32,521 bases of DNA from JACMQX01 sp044225675 (GTDB lineage Bacteria; Pseudomonadota; Gammaproteobacteria; Burkholderiales; Burkholderiaceae_C), in assembly GCA_044225675.1 (NCBI GenBank), contig JBGAIH010000043.1, positions 1 to 32,521 on the forward strand. The letters are read 5' to 3'. Positions 15,812 to 23,460 of this stretch are shown here, in pieces (the first letter of the stretch is position 1; every line of letters starts with the position of its first letter). A program made the translations under genes and the position numbers. The notes below the pieces were generated by a model. The model saw only the letters and a program-made list of their open reading frames with translations. It had not been told where the DNA came from and ran no database searches.

Positions 15812-16065
15812 GCCGCAGCCTCGCCGATGACCAGCAGGTCATTGTCAAAGTGGGTGATGCGCCCGACCAGCCCGCCGGTCAGCGCGCCGTGCCAGACGGC
15901 GGGCTTGAAGCCCAGTTCCTTGCGCCGGAACTCCAGCGTTCCGGGCCGCGTCACGCGCCAGTAGCCCAGGCGCGGGCCGTCCACCCGGCAGCCGTCGACC
16001 TGCCGCGCATGGTCGACCAGCGGCCGGAATTCGGGGACGTCGAGAACGAAGACGGAGGGCATCAT
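15808..16065 (-). CDS. 85-aa protein of unknown function in the catabolic operon
   Basis: I do not recognise this small protein. It has a compact, apparently folded sequence with conserved-looking aromatic residues: FVLDVPEFRPLVDHARQVDG, LGYWRVTRPGTLEFRRKELGF, AVWHGALTGGLVGRI and HFDNDLLVI. No signal peptide or metal-binding cysteines are seen. It is translated from an ATGATG start that overlaps the VOC gene stop by four bases, and its own stop overlaps the monooxygenase start. It is therefore a genuine, stoichiometrically coupled component. It could be a subunit of the VOC dioxygenase-like protein or an accessory to the monooxygenase, but nothing in the sequence decides. Confidence 0.75.
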   Translation of the reverse strand: MMPSVFVLDVPEFRPLVDHARQVDGCRVDGPRLGYWRVTRPGTLEFRRKELGFKPAVWHGALTGGLVGRITHFDNDLLVIGEAAA

Positions 16066-16703
16066 GCAGCCTCCAGCGCGCGGGCGAATTCGGCGGAGAG
16101 CCGGGCACCCTTGCTCGTCCAGACCTGGTCGATGGCCCCGAAGGCGGCCCGGCCGGCGTCGGCCTCCAGCGCCATGGCCGCGTCCAGCGTGCGGGCGGCG
16201 TCGTCATGGTCGACGGCTTCGAAAGGCCGGACCTGCCAGGTCACTTCGAGCGAATAGCCGTTCGGGTCGTCGAAGTAGATCGACTCGATCACCTCATGCC
16301 GCACCTGGTACTTCACCGCGATGCCTGCTGCCTCGACCTTGGCGCGCGTGGCCAGCAGGTCGTCGCGCGAGTTCACCCGCCAGGCGGTGTGGGTGGCGCG
16401 GTAGCGGTAGTCGTCGTGCACCGCCACGAACTCGGGCGGCGTGGTGCCGATGTAGTAGAAGAAGGCGATGGTGCTGCCGTTGCCGCTGTCGAAGAAGAAG
16501 TGCACGAAGTCGGCGTGGTCCTCCGGGCCCCAGCCGCGCGCCGAGATGGCATGCACCAGGGGCAGGCCGAGCAGGTCGCGATAGAAGTGAACGGTCTCGG
16601 CGAGCTTCCATGTCGGGCGGGCGGTGTGGTGGACGCCGGCAATCGGGATCGGGCCGGCTGACGGGGCCGGGGCAGAAGGCGTGGCAGGGGCGGTGTTCAT
16701 CAT
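16062..16703 (-). CDS. VOC-superfamily protein (glyoxalase / extradiol dioxygenase fold)
   Basis: This 213-residue protein has two VOC-type modules. Likely metal ligands are His25 or His26 (GVHHTARPT), His105 (THTAWRV) and Glu153 (SLEVTW). The YFDDPNGY motif is typical of glyoxalase/type I extradiol dioxygenase proteins. It follows the CoA ligase with an ATGA overlap and precedes the 85-aa protein likewise. In this operon a ring-cleaving dioxygenase is otherwise missing, so this protein is the best candidate for ring opening. That is a hypothesis: VOC proteins also include isomerases, epimerases and glutathione transferases. A low-complexity Ala/Pro-rich N-terminus (residues 3-20) precedes the fold. 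Confidence 0.82.
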   Translation of the reverse strand: MMNTAPATPSAPAPSAGPIPIAGVHHTARPTWKLAETVHFYRDLLGLPLVHAISARGWGPEDHADFVHFFFDSGNGSTIAFFYYIGTTPPEFVAVHDDYRYRATHTAWRVNSRDDLLATRAKVEAAGIAVKYQVRHEVIESIYFDDPNGYSLEVTWQVRPFEAVDHDDAARTLDAAMALEADAGRAAFGAIDQVWTSKGARLSAEFARALEAA

Positions 16704-18406
16704 TTCTCCAGGGTTGCGGCTGGCGTGCCCGATTGCTCGGCGGCCAGCTTTTGCGTGATGAGGGTCTTGAGGGCGGGCTTGCTGAGCTTGCCCGCATTGG
16801 TCAGCGGCAGCTCCGCGAGCACTTCGATGCGTTCGGGCCACTTGAAGCGGGCCAGGCCGTCGCGTTCAAGAAAGGCGCCGAGTTCGGCCACGGTCGGTGC
16901 CGGCATGCCGGCGCGCAGGGTGACGAACGCGCACACGCGCTCGCCGTAGACCTTGTCGGGCATGCCGACGACGGCGGCCGCCTCGACCGAGGGGTGGCGC
17001 GCAACGCGCAGCTCCACCTCCTCGCTGTTGACCTTCTCGCCGGCGCGGTCCACCACGTCCTTGGTCCGGCCGCGGAATTCCCAGTAGCGCTGGCCGTCGA
17101 TCTCGCGAAACAACATGAGGTCGCCCGAGCGGTAGTAGCCCTGGCTCGTGAACGCCTGCGCATTGCGCTCGGCGGCGTCGTAGTAGCCGTGGATGGTGTA
17201 GGGGCCTGCGAAGGCGCATTCGCCCTCCACCCCGGCTTCGGTGATCTCTTCCTCGGTGCCGATGCGAAACAGCTTGACCTCGTCAAGCGGCGAGACCGGC
17301 CGGCCCACCATCGTGTCCTGCACGATGGCCGGGTCGCCCGGGCTCGTGAGCATGATGACGCCTTCGGTCATGCCGAAGATGTGGCGCACTGGCGCCTTGA
17401 GCAGCTGGCGCAGCGCCGGCGCGTTGTTGGCGCTGATCACGCCGCGCAGACGCGTCAGCGGCAGGGCGCCCGACGCGATGGCCGGCCGCAGCTTCTCGAC
17501 GATCGGCCCGGCCATGACCGTCCAGGTCGGCAGGTAGCTCTGGAACACATGGCCGATGGCCTGCGGCGTGAGTCCGGCGGCGATGGCCACCGTGCCGCCC
17601 GTCAACAGGAAGGGGCCGAAGCAGCAGCCCATGTTGAGGTTGTGCATCATCGGCAGCGGCATGAACAGGCAGTCGTCTGCCTGGTAGCCGGCGAACGCGG
17701 CCACGGCGCGCATGTTGTAGATGTACTCGTTGTGGAAGCGCGGAATGATCTTGGGCACGCCGGTCGTTCCGCCCGACAGCTGGAACACCGCCACCTGGAA
17801 CGGGTCGATCCGCAGGCCGGCCAGCCGGCTGCGGGCCTGCGCCAGCGGCATGCCGTCGATCAGCGCGCGCAGCGACAGCGCATCGCCGCGCGGCTCGCCT
17901 CGGGCCTGCAGGGTCCAGCGCATCGATGCGATGCTCTCGCGCATGCGCGTTGCGAAGGCCACGTCGTCGAACTTCGGGTCGTCGCCCTGCACGAAATGCA
18001 GACGGGCGCGGGAATGGTTGCCGAGGTAGCCGATCTCCAGTTCGCGATGGGCAGCCAGGGTGCAGACCGGAATCAGGCCGGCCTTCAGGCAGGCCAGGAA
18101 GCCGATCACCAGCTCGCTGCAATTGCCCAGCTGGAACACCACACGGTCGAGCGGCGCAAGACCCAGCGCCAGCAGCGCTGCGGCCAGCCGCTCGGTGGCT
18201 TCGTCGAGCACGGCATAGGTGGTTTCGCCGTCCACGCTGGCCAGCGCGATGCGGTCGGCATGGGTGGCACACGCCGCCCGGAAGGCCTCGGGCATGGTTT
18301 CGCGGGTCAGCGCGCCCGCGTCGAGGTAGCGCCTGAGATCGGCAGGCGGCGCATACACGACGCCGGGCAGGGGGTCGCGGACTTGGTACTGGAGGGAGTC
18401 GAGCAT
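16700..18406 (-). CDS. Aryl-CoA ligase / AMP-dependent acid synthetase (2,3-DHB-AMP ligase-like)
   Basis: This 568-residue adenylate-forming enzyme has the P-loop-like SGGTTGVPK at 211-219. It also has the adenine-binding region FGMTEGVIMLT, the hinge YRSGDL and GRTKDVVDRAGEKVNSEEVE, and the C-terminal catalytic Lys in TNAGKLSKPALK. Overall it resembles the 2,3-dihydroxybenzoate/salicylate-AMP ligase branch (PLPMMHNLNM, FHNEYIYNMRAVAAFAGY). No aryl-carrier protein is encoded nearby, so CoA rather than a carrier protein is the likely acceptor. It is the first of six genes joined by ATGA overlaps, and lies 72 bases downstream of the Bug binding protein. Predicted role: activation of an aromatic or heteroaromatic acid as its CoA thioester. 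Confidence 0.88.
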   Translation of the reverse strand: MLDSLQYQVRDPLPGVVYAPPADLRRYLDAGALTRETMPEAFRAACATHADRIALASVDGETTYAVLDEATERLAAALLALGLAPLDRVVFQLGNCSELVIGFLACLKAGLIPVCTLAAHRELEIGYLGNHSRARLHFVQGDDPKFDDVAFATRMRESIASMRWTLQARGEPRGDALSLRALIDGMPLAQARSRLAGLRIDPFQVAVFQLSGGTTGVPKIIPRFHNEYIYNMRAVAAFAGYQADDCLFMPLPMMHNLNMGCCFGPFLLTGGTVAIAAGLTPQAIGHVFQSYLPTWTVMAGPIVEKLRPAIASGALPLTRLRGVISANNAPALRQLLKAPVRHIFGMTEGVIMLTSPGDPAIVQDTMVGRPVSPLDEVKLFRIGTEEEITEAGVEGECAFAGPYTIHGYYDAAERNAQAFTSQGYYRSGDLMLFREIDGQRYWEFRGRTKDVVDRAGEKVNSEEVELRVARHPSVEAAAVVGMPDKVYGERVCAFVTLRAGMPAPTVAELGAFLERDGLARFKWPERIEVLAELPLTNAGKLSKPALKTLITQKLAAEQSGTPAATLEK

Positions 18407-18478
18407 GGTCGCAGTTCCGTCGGGAAAGGCTCTGGGGACGTCTTGATGGACGCGTCGGGGCGGGCGGATCGCGGCAGC

Positions 18479-19495
18479 TTATTCCGGCTTGAGTCCGAGC
18501 GTGCGGATTACGCCGCCGAACAAGGTCTTCTCGCTGCCCAGGAAGCGTTGGGCGTCAGCCAGATTGCCCGGTGTCGGATAGGTACCGAACTCGCGGAACC
18601 TGGCGATCACGTCGGGCTCCTGCATGGCCTTGTTGACCTCGGCATTGAGGCGCTGCAGCACGGCTGCGGGCGTTCCCTTGGGGGCCTGCATCAGGAACCA
18701 GCCATAGACGTTCAGGCCCGCAACGGTCTTGTTGGCCAGCGGCAGGCCCTCCAGGCCCGGCAGCTCGGTCTCCGACGCCACCGCGATCGGGCGCAGCTTG
18801 CCGGCCTTGACCAGCTGCATCAGCGGGCCGACGCCATCCACGTACATGGCAATGTCGCCGTTGACCACCGCCTGCAGGCCTTGCGGCGTGTTCGCGAACG
18901 ACACCTGCTGGAATTTGGCGTCCGACTTCAGGCCCACCAGTTCCGACGCCAGGTGCGGGATCGACGTGCGCGTCGGATTGCCCACCGACACCTGATCGGG
19001 CTTGGCCTTGGCCAGGCTGATGGCTTCGGCCAGCGACTTGGCCGGGTGATTCATGTTGGCGACGAACATCATCGGCGTCTTGCCGACCATGGCGACGGTT
19101 TCGAAGTCGCGTTCGGCGTCGTAGCTGGCCTCCTTGTAGGTGAAGGGCGTCACCACCAGCACGGCCGCCTGCGGCAGGGCCAGCGTGTAGCCGTCGGCTG
19201 GCGCGGCCTTGAGGGCGTTCATTGCCACGATACCGCCGGCGCCGGGCTTGTTGTCCACGATGACGGGCTGGCCGAGCTGCTTGGACATCTTGTCGCTCAT
19301 GATGCGCGCGATCAGGTCGGGCGCGCTGCCTGCAGGCGCGGCGACGAAAAGCCGCAGCGGCTTCTGGGGCCACGCGCCACCCTGGGCCGAAGCGGAGGCG
19401 GCAAAGCCCGTGGCAAGCAAGGCGGCGAGCGTTGCCGCAAGGGGGGTGGCCAGCGTCGTGCAGAAGGCGCGTCGGGCCCGGTTCAGAGGTGTCAT
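18479..19495 (-). CDS. Bug/TctC-family periplasmic substrate-binding protein
   Basis: This 338-residue protein is a tripartite tricarboxylate transporter receptor-type (Bug) binding protein. A signal peptide ends ASA-Q near residue 37. It is followed by the family's WPQKPLRLFVAAPAGSAPDLIARI, VDNKPGAGG and NALKAAPADGYTL motifs in order. The ATG at 19495 has GGAG eight bases upstream. No TctA/TctB membrane genes are in the window, which is usual for the large orphan Bug families of betaproteobacteria. Lying in the catabolic operon, it probably binds the aromatic or heteroaromatic acid that is degraded, for uptake or sensing. The ligand itself is not readable from sequence. Confidence 0.92.
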   Translation of the reverse strand: MTPLNRARRAFCTTLATPLAATLAALLATGFAASASAQGGAWPQKPLRLFVAAPAGSAPDLIARIMSDKMSKQLGQPVIVDNKPGAGGIVAMNALKAAPADGYTLALPQAAVLVVTPFTYKEASYDAERDFETVAMVGKTPMMFVANMNHPAKSLAEAISLAKAKPDQVSVGNPTRTSIPHLASELVGLKSDAKFQQVSFANTPQGLQAVVNGDIAMYVDGVGPLMQLVKAGKLRPIAVASETELPGLEGLPLANKTVAGLNVYGWFLMQAPKGTPAAVLQRLNAEVNKAMQEPDVIARFREFGTYPTPGNLADAQRFLGSEKTLFGGVIRTLGLKPE

Positions 19496-19572
19496 GCGGA
19501 TGTCTCCGTAGTGTTGTCGTGGGTTGCTGGGAACGTGCGGGGGAAATCGGTGTGACGGCCGGGTCTTCGCGC

Positions 19573-20829
19573 TCAGGCGGCCGGACCTTCGAGCAGCCAT
19601 TGCTGCAGCAGGCGGCCGGCCAGGACCTGGCCGGACTCTTCACCTTCTGCGAGGGCCTGGCCGTGATGGTTGCCGCGCACCCGGACCCGCCGCTTGATGG
19701 TGCTGGCCAGGCCCTGGTAGATCGCGTCCATGTCCGACGGAAAGGCGGCCTGGTCGCCGGTGTATTCGATGAGGAAGGAGGGCAGGGTGATCGAGGCGCC
19801 GCACTTCTCGAAGCTTGCGTTGGAACTGATAGCCGACCAGGTCGACAGCCACGATTCAGGGGTGACCATGCGTGCGAAGCCGACGCTGCCCAGATTCGAC
19901 GCGAACGGGTCGCGGCCCCAGAGCGTGCCGACTTCACGGTCCGAGGGATCGAGCGACAGGTCCCAGCAGCGCAGGTCGGCATCGGTGCGCCAGATCTGCG
20001 AGATCTGCGTGTGGGCCGCCATGCGTCGGTTGCCGGGCGTATCGCGGCCTTCCTTGAGGGCCTGGCGGGCCGCCTGGCGCTCCGCGAGCATGGCGCGCGC
20101 GCGGGCATCGAGCCGCTCGACGCGGGCGATCTGTGCCGCGCGGTAGCGGGCGACGAAGTCCGGTGCGTAGCGTGAAGATGCAGGAGCGGGCAGGAAGCCG
20201 TTGGCCGCATCGAATGGATCGAGCGAGGCATCGACCGAGAATGGGTCGTTCTCGTCGGTGAGCGACGGATCGATGCCGGCCAGCAGCAGCTTGCCCTGGC
20301 CCGGATGCGGCGACACGAAAACCAGGTCGTCGGGCGCCGGCATGTCGGCCGACGCCAGCTTCACCGGCCGGCCGCCCGGCGTGTGCGTGATGCGCCGAGC
20401 CGGGTCGGCCAGAGACTGCTGGACGTAGAAGGCATACAGCCCCGCGCCGCCGGAGTTGCCCAGCAGCACGATCCGTTTGAAGCCCAGCTGGCGCAGATGC
20501 ACCATGCCGGCCGCCACGTCGAGCAGCGCCAGCTCATGCTCAAGGCGCAGATCGGTTCCGATGGCGCGAGGCGCCTGCACCCAGGCGGCGCAGCCCGCGT
20601 CGAGCACATCGGGCACGAGGTAGGGTGTGCCCGAGAACTCCCGGGGATGCATCAGGCACACGACGGTCTTCTCCTGTCCCGTCTGCGAGTACAGGAGCCC
20701 GAGGGTGCGCTGGTCGTCGGCGGTCCGCAGGCTGGAAGGGCGGGTCTGGAACGGCCGGTCCATTCGGGCCGGATTCCAGCCCGCGCCGCGCAGGCCTGCG
20801 GTAATCTTGCCCTTGACCGTTTGACTCAT
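19573..20829 (-). CDS. Alpha/beta-hydrolase-fold protein
   Basis: This 418-residue protein has the nucleophile elbow GNSGG at 124-128 (Ser126) after an LGFKRIVLL strand. A late VRGNHHGQ segment could supply the catalytic His. It is longer than a minimal alpha/beta hydrolase because of a helical insertion in the middle, with an Arg/Ala/Gln-rich ARARAMLAERQAARQALKEG stretch. No signal peptide is seen. It is the promoter-proximal gene of the catabolic operon, directly facing the TetR regulator. It might open a ring product, deformylate an intermediate or release the aromatic acid from an ester or amide. I cannot assign a substrate. Confidence 0.8.
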   Translation of the reverse strand: MSQTVKGKITAGLRGAGWNPARMDRPFQTRPSSLRTADDQRTLGLLYSQTGQEKTVVCLMHPREFSGTPYLVPDVLDAGCAAWVQAPRAIGTDLRLEHELALLDVAAGMVHLRQLGFKRIVLLGNSGGAGLYAFYVQQSLADPARRITHTPGGRPVKLASADMPAPDDLVFVSPHPGQGKLLLAGIDPSLTDENDPFSVDASLDPFDAANGFLPAPASSRYAPDFVARYRAAQIARVERLDARARAMLAERQAARQALKEGRDTPGNRRMAAHTQISQIWRTDADLRCWDLSLDPSDREVGTLWGRDPFASNLGSVGFARMVTPESWLSTWSAISSNASFEKCGASITLPSFLIEYTGDQAAFPSDMDAIYQGLASTIKRRVRVRGNHHGQALAEGEESGQVLAGRLLQQWLLEGPAA

Positions 20830-20851
20830 CCCGTACTCCGGCGTGATTTAA

Positions 20852-20888
20852 TTAAGATGCTCTCAATTAAATATTAAGACGGTCTCAA
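20852..20888. promoter_or_regulatory. Twin near-palindromic operators between the hydrolase operon and tetR
   Basis: TTAAGATGCTCTCAA (20852-20866) and TTAAGACGGTCTCAA (20874-20888) share the pattern TTnAGAnnnTCTnAA, a dyad of about 15 bp. They repeat with a 22-bp period, two helical turns. They occupy the short A/T-rich gap between the divergent hydrolase and TetR-family genes, where a TetR dimer pair would repress both promoters. Confidence 0.65.
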
Positions 20889-20920
20889 TTTAACCCGTGA
20901 AAACCCTGAGTTCTGCGCCC

Positions 20921-21736
20921 ATGCCCGATCCCGCCCGAAGAAAAGCCGTTCCGCCGGACGCGCCTGCTGCCGCGCCCACCACCGAGGCCGCGCCGCGCCG
21001 CCGCGGGCGTCCAAGCAAGGCGGCCGCGATGGCCAGCGCAGGGGGCGCCCCGGCGGTGCTCACACGCGAGCAGATCCTCGACAAGGCCACCGAGATGGCG
21101 AAGGTCGAGCCGCTGGGCGAGATCTCGATGGTGGGGCTGGCGCGTGAACTGGGCGTGGCGCCTGCGCTCATCCACTACTACATCGGCAGCCGCGACGACC
21201 TCATCTCGGGCGTGGCCAACCGGTACTTCAAGGAGCGACTGAGCCGCCTGCAGCCGCTCACCGGCGACTGGCGCGAGGACCTGCATCGCGAGGGAATGCA
21301 GACCTTTGCCATCGGCGTGGAGTACGGCGGCGTCCTGCGCTACATGATGTCGCACAACCGTTTCCGGCTGTTCCAGCAGGTGGTCTCGGGCGAGACCGAC
21401 TACGGCATGCTCTACCTCAACCGGCTGGCCGGCATCTTCCGCAGCGGCGGCTTCAATGCGGATCAGGCTGCAGTCGGCTATCACCTGCTGTCGCTGTACG
21501 TCATGTCGTCCGCCTATGCCGAAGTCAGCCGGCAGTTGCCGGGCTATCACGAGAACTACATCCGCGCCCAGATCGAATCGCGGCCTGCCGATGAATTCGA
21601 GGGCGCGCATTTCATCGCGGAGCCGTTTTCGACACTCGACTCGGCCACCGCCTTTCCCGAAGGCCTGCGCCTGCTGATCGACGGATTCGGCCGCTGGCTG
21701 GAGCCCCGCCCTGCACGGCGCCATAGGGCGAACTGA
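20921..21736 (+). CDS. TetR-family transcriptional regulator of the catabolic operon
   Basis: This 271-residue protein has a basic, low-complexity N-terminus (RRRGRPSKAA) followed by a TetR helix-turn-helix (about 40-85: LTREQILDKATEMAK, then VGLARELGVAPALIHYYIGSRDDLI). A ligand-binding helical domain follows. It is transcribed divergently from the catabolic operon, and two dyads fill the space between the genes. Local repression relieved by the substrate or its CoA thioester is the simplest reading. The ATG at 20921 is used; a GTG at 20897 would add eight residues and lies closer to the operators. Neither has a strong ribosome site, so a leaderless message is possible. Confidence 0.85.
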   Translation: MPDPARRKAVPPDAPAAAPTTEAAPRRRGRPSKAAAMASAGGAPAVLTREQILDKATEMAKVEPLGEISMVGLARELGVAPALIHYYIGSRDDLISGVANRYFKERLSRLQPLTGDWREDLHREGMQTFAIGVEYGGVLRYMMSHNRFRLFQQVVSGETDYGMLYLNRLAGIFRSGGFNADQAAVGYHLLSLYVMSSAYAEVSRQLPGYHENYIRAQIESRPADEFEGAHFIAEPFSTLDSATAFPEGLRLLIDGFGRWLEPRPARRHRAN

Positions 21737-22039
21737 CCCGCCGAACCTGGCACCTTCGTGCCGGCAAACTGCGCCGGCGTCTTTGATCGGCGCCCGACCC
21801 GTCTCCGCCACGGCACAGCGGAGCATTAAGCATTCAAAGAACGCCCGGCCTGTGGGGGCTTGTGTGGCGGTTTAGCCTCAAGGTCCTGAAACAAATCATT
21901 ACAAGCTAAATTCATCGGTGTATGTAACCGTATGTGAATCCAGCTTCGCTTATCGTGCGTATGCCAACAGGCAAGTGTCGAAGCAGCGATCAGAGTGCCT
22001 TGGCGAATCGGACAAACAGACGATATTGATGGTGAACGG
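21737..22039. other. Intergenic region between tetR and the GTPase-roadblock operon
   Basis: These ~300 bases hold no convincing gene. The first part has short GC hairpins: GGCAC-CTTC-GTGCC, then the pair of GCCGGC at 21760-21778. From about 21830 the sequence is clearly more A/T-rich and should contain the promoter of the rightward operon. Two GTATGT repeats lie at about 21918-21935. I could not pick a single good -35/-10 pair. Confidence 0.6.
21760..21784 (+). terminator. Possible terminator of tetR
   Basis: GCCGGC (21760-21765) can pair with GCCGGC (21773-21778) around a seven-base loop, with GTCTTT after it. The T-tract is short and interrupted, so this is a weak candidate. Confidence 0.3.
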
Positions 22040-22921
22040 ATGAATCTTGTGTTGGGGTTGCATGGTCTGCCGGAGGCGGAGGCCAGCCTGGTGAAAACCA
22101 TCGTGCGCCTGAGTTCCAATCTGCTGACGCCCTGGACCGTGATCGACTCGGGCCGGTGTGATGCGCAACTCGTGGACTTTGCCGAGTACGAAGCCGGGGA
22201 GTCACCTGGCCTGCAGCCCGGCGGCGTGAAGATCGCCGTACTGCGGCGAGGCCAGCCCGCCGAGCCGTCGAGCCTGTCGCGCCCGATCCGTGCCGAGGAA
22301 CTGATCGAACGGCTCAATCAGGCCGCGCCGCGCTGCCTTGCCGGGCGGTCGCGCGAGGAGTCGGTCGATGGGAGCGGGAGTGTGTCGGCTGCAAGTGCGC
22401 AAGCCGCAGGTGAAAGTACGGCACCGGATGCATCGACGGGGGCGTCCATGGCGCCCGCCGACGCCAGTTCCAACGCCAGTCCTGTCGGCAGAGCCAGCGC
22501 GTCCGCGCCATCGCAGCCGGCCTGCCGCTCGGCTCGCCTGCGCCGCTGGCCGCCCCACGCGCTGCTCAGTGGCCGTCCGGGCTATGTGCAGATGGCGACG
22601 CTGCTGTCGCGCACGCCGATGTCGGCCGCGCGTCTGGCGGCGCTGTCGTCGCGCCAGGTGGCCGACTGCGAGGCGTTCCTGCGCGAGATGGATCTGCAGC
22701 AGCTGCTGTCCTGGGAACCCGAGCCTCAGGTGCTTGCGGTCCATGCGTCCGCTGCCTCGTTCAAAAATTCGCCAGCCGCATCGTCGGCGGGTTCGCTCTC
22801 TGGTTCGCCGGCCCAGCCTTCTGCCGCAGCGCAAGCGGGCCGCCGCGTCGCACCGGTCAGCCGCAGCCTGCTGGGCCTGCTGCGGCAGAAGCTGGGCATC
22901 ACCGGCGGCCGGTCGTCATGA
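22040..22921 (+). CDS. Receiver-like / linker / helical-domain protein, first gene of GTPase-roadblock operon
   Basis: This 293-residue cytoplasmic protein is not one I can name. Residues 1-97 form an alpha/beta domain (LVLGLHGLPEAEASLVKTIVRLS, AQLVDF, VKIAVLR, SRPIRAEELIERL) whose pattern matches the N-terminal domain of the receiver protein at 12603. It lacks the acidic cluster needed for phosphorylation. A long Ser/Ala-rich linker follows (about 110-170). A helical segment comes next, GYVQMATLLSRTPMSAARLAALSS, then VADCEAFLREMDLQQLLSWE, spaced like a winged-helix or DUF4388-type domain. A second Ala/Ser-rich linker and a basic tail (LLGLLRQKLGI) end the protein. Its stop overlaps the GTPase start by four bases. 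Probable role: scaffold or effector of the GTPase (inference). Confidence 0.72.
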   Translation: MNLVLGLHGLPEAEASLVKTIVRLSSNLLTPWTVIDSGRCDAQLVDFAEYEAGESPGLQPGGVKIAVLRRGQPAEPSSLSRPIRAEELIERLNQAAPRCLAGRSREESVDGSGSVSAASAQAAGESTAPDASTGASMAPADASSNASPVGRASASAPSQPACRSARLRRWPPHALLSGRPGYVQMATLLSRTPMSAARLAALSSRQVADCEAFLREMDLQQLLSWEPEPQVLAVHASAASFKNSPAASSAGSLSGSPAQPSAAAQAGRRVAPVSRSLLGLLRQKLGITGGRSS

Positions 22922-23460
22922 AAGAGCACAAGATCCTTTTCTCCGGCACGGCCGGAGCGGGCAAGACCACGGCCATCGCCGCGATCAGCGACGAGGCGCC
23001 GGTCTCGACCGACGTGGCCAACTCCGATATCTCGCTGGGCAAGCCGACGACGACCGTCGGCCTGGACTTCGGCACCATCACCCTGGCCAGCGGCGACCGC
23101 GTGCGCCTGTTCGGAACGCCAGGGCAGGCTCGCTTCGACTTCATGTGGCCGATCCTGGCGCGAGACGCGCTGGGCCTGATCATCCTGATCGACAACTCGC
23201 GGCCTTTCCCGGTGGCGGACCTGAACGTCTACCTCGATGGTTTCGCGGGCGAACTCGAACACATGCCCTGCGTGGTCGGCGTCGGGCGCACGGAGGCACA
23301 TCCCGTGCCCACGCTCGACGTTTTCGGTGAACACCTGGCCCAGCGCGGCCTGGTGCTGCCGGTGGTCGCGGTCGACGTGCGGCGGCGCGACGACGTGCTG
23401 ATGCTGATCGATTTGTTGCTGGCCCAGGCCGAGGCCGGGCTGGCGGAGGATTCCCAGTGA
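22918..23460 (+). CDS. Small Ras-like GTPase (COG2229/MglA-related)
   Basis: This 180-residue protein has a G1 P-loop GTAGAGKT at 10-17, a switch I Thr cluster (KPTTTVGLDFG, 42-52) and a G3 LFGTPGQARF at 64-73. The canonical Asp of DxxGQ is Gly66, a feature I recall in this bacterial group. The G4 NKxD specificity motif is replaced by GVGRTE (121-126), so nucleotide specificity may be relaxed. It is surrounded by roadblock/LC7 genes, which act as GAP or scaffold partners for MglA-type GTPases. It overlaps the preceding gene by ATGA and the next gene by GTGA. Likely a cytoplasmic molecular switch for cell polarity, motility or signalling. Confidence 0.88.
   Translation: MKEHKILFSGTAGAGKTTAIAAISDEAPVSTDVANSDISLGKPTTTVGLDFGTITLASGDRVRLFGTPGQARFDFMWPILARDALGLIILIDNSRPFPVADLNVYLDGFAGELEHMPCVVGVGRTEAHPVPTLDVFGEHLAQRGLVLPVVAVDVRRRDDVLMLIDLLLAQAEAGLAEDSQ

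Noticed and set aside
13336..18406. Assignment of the operon to the known salicylate-gentisate or nicotinate pathway
   Set aside because: Key enzymes of both routes (gentisate or 2,5-dihydroxypyridine dioxygenase, maleamate amidohydrolase) are not in the window, so no named pathway or gene symbols were given.
16064..19555. 1163-codon open frame on the + strand opposite the catabolic operon
   Set aside because: It spans five well-supported genes on the other strand, and its translation is low-complexity Arg/Ala/Gly/His-rich. It is the usual by-product of high GC at third codon positions.
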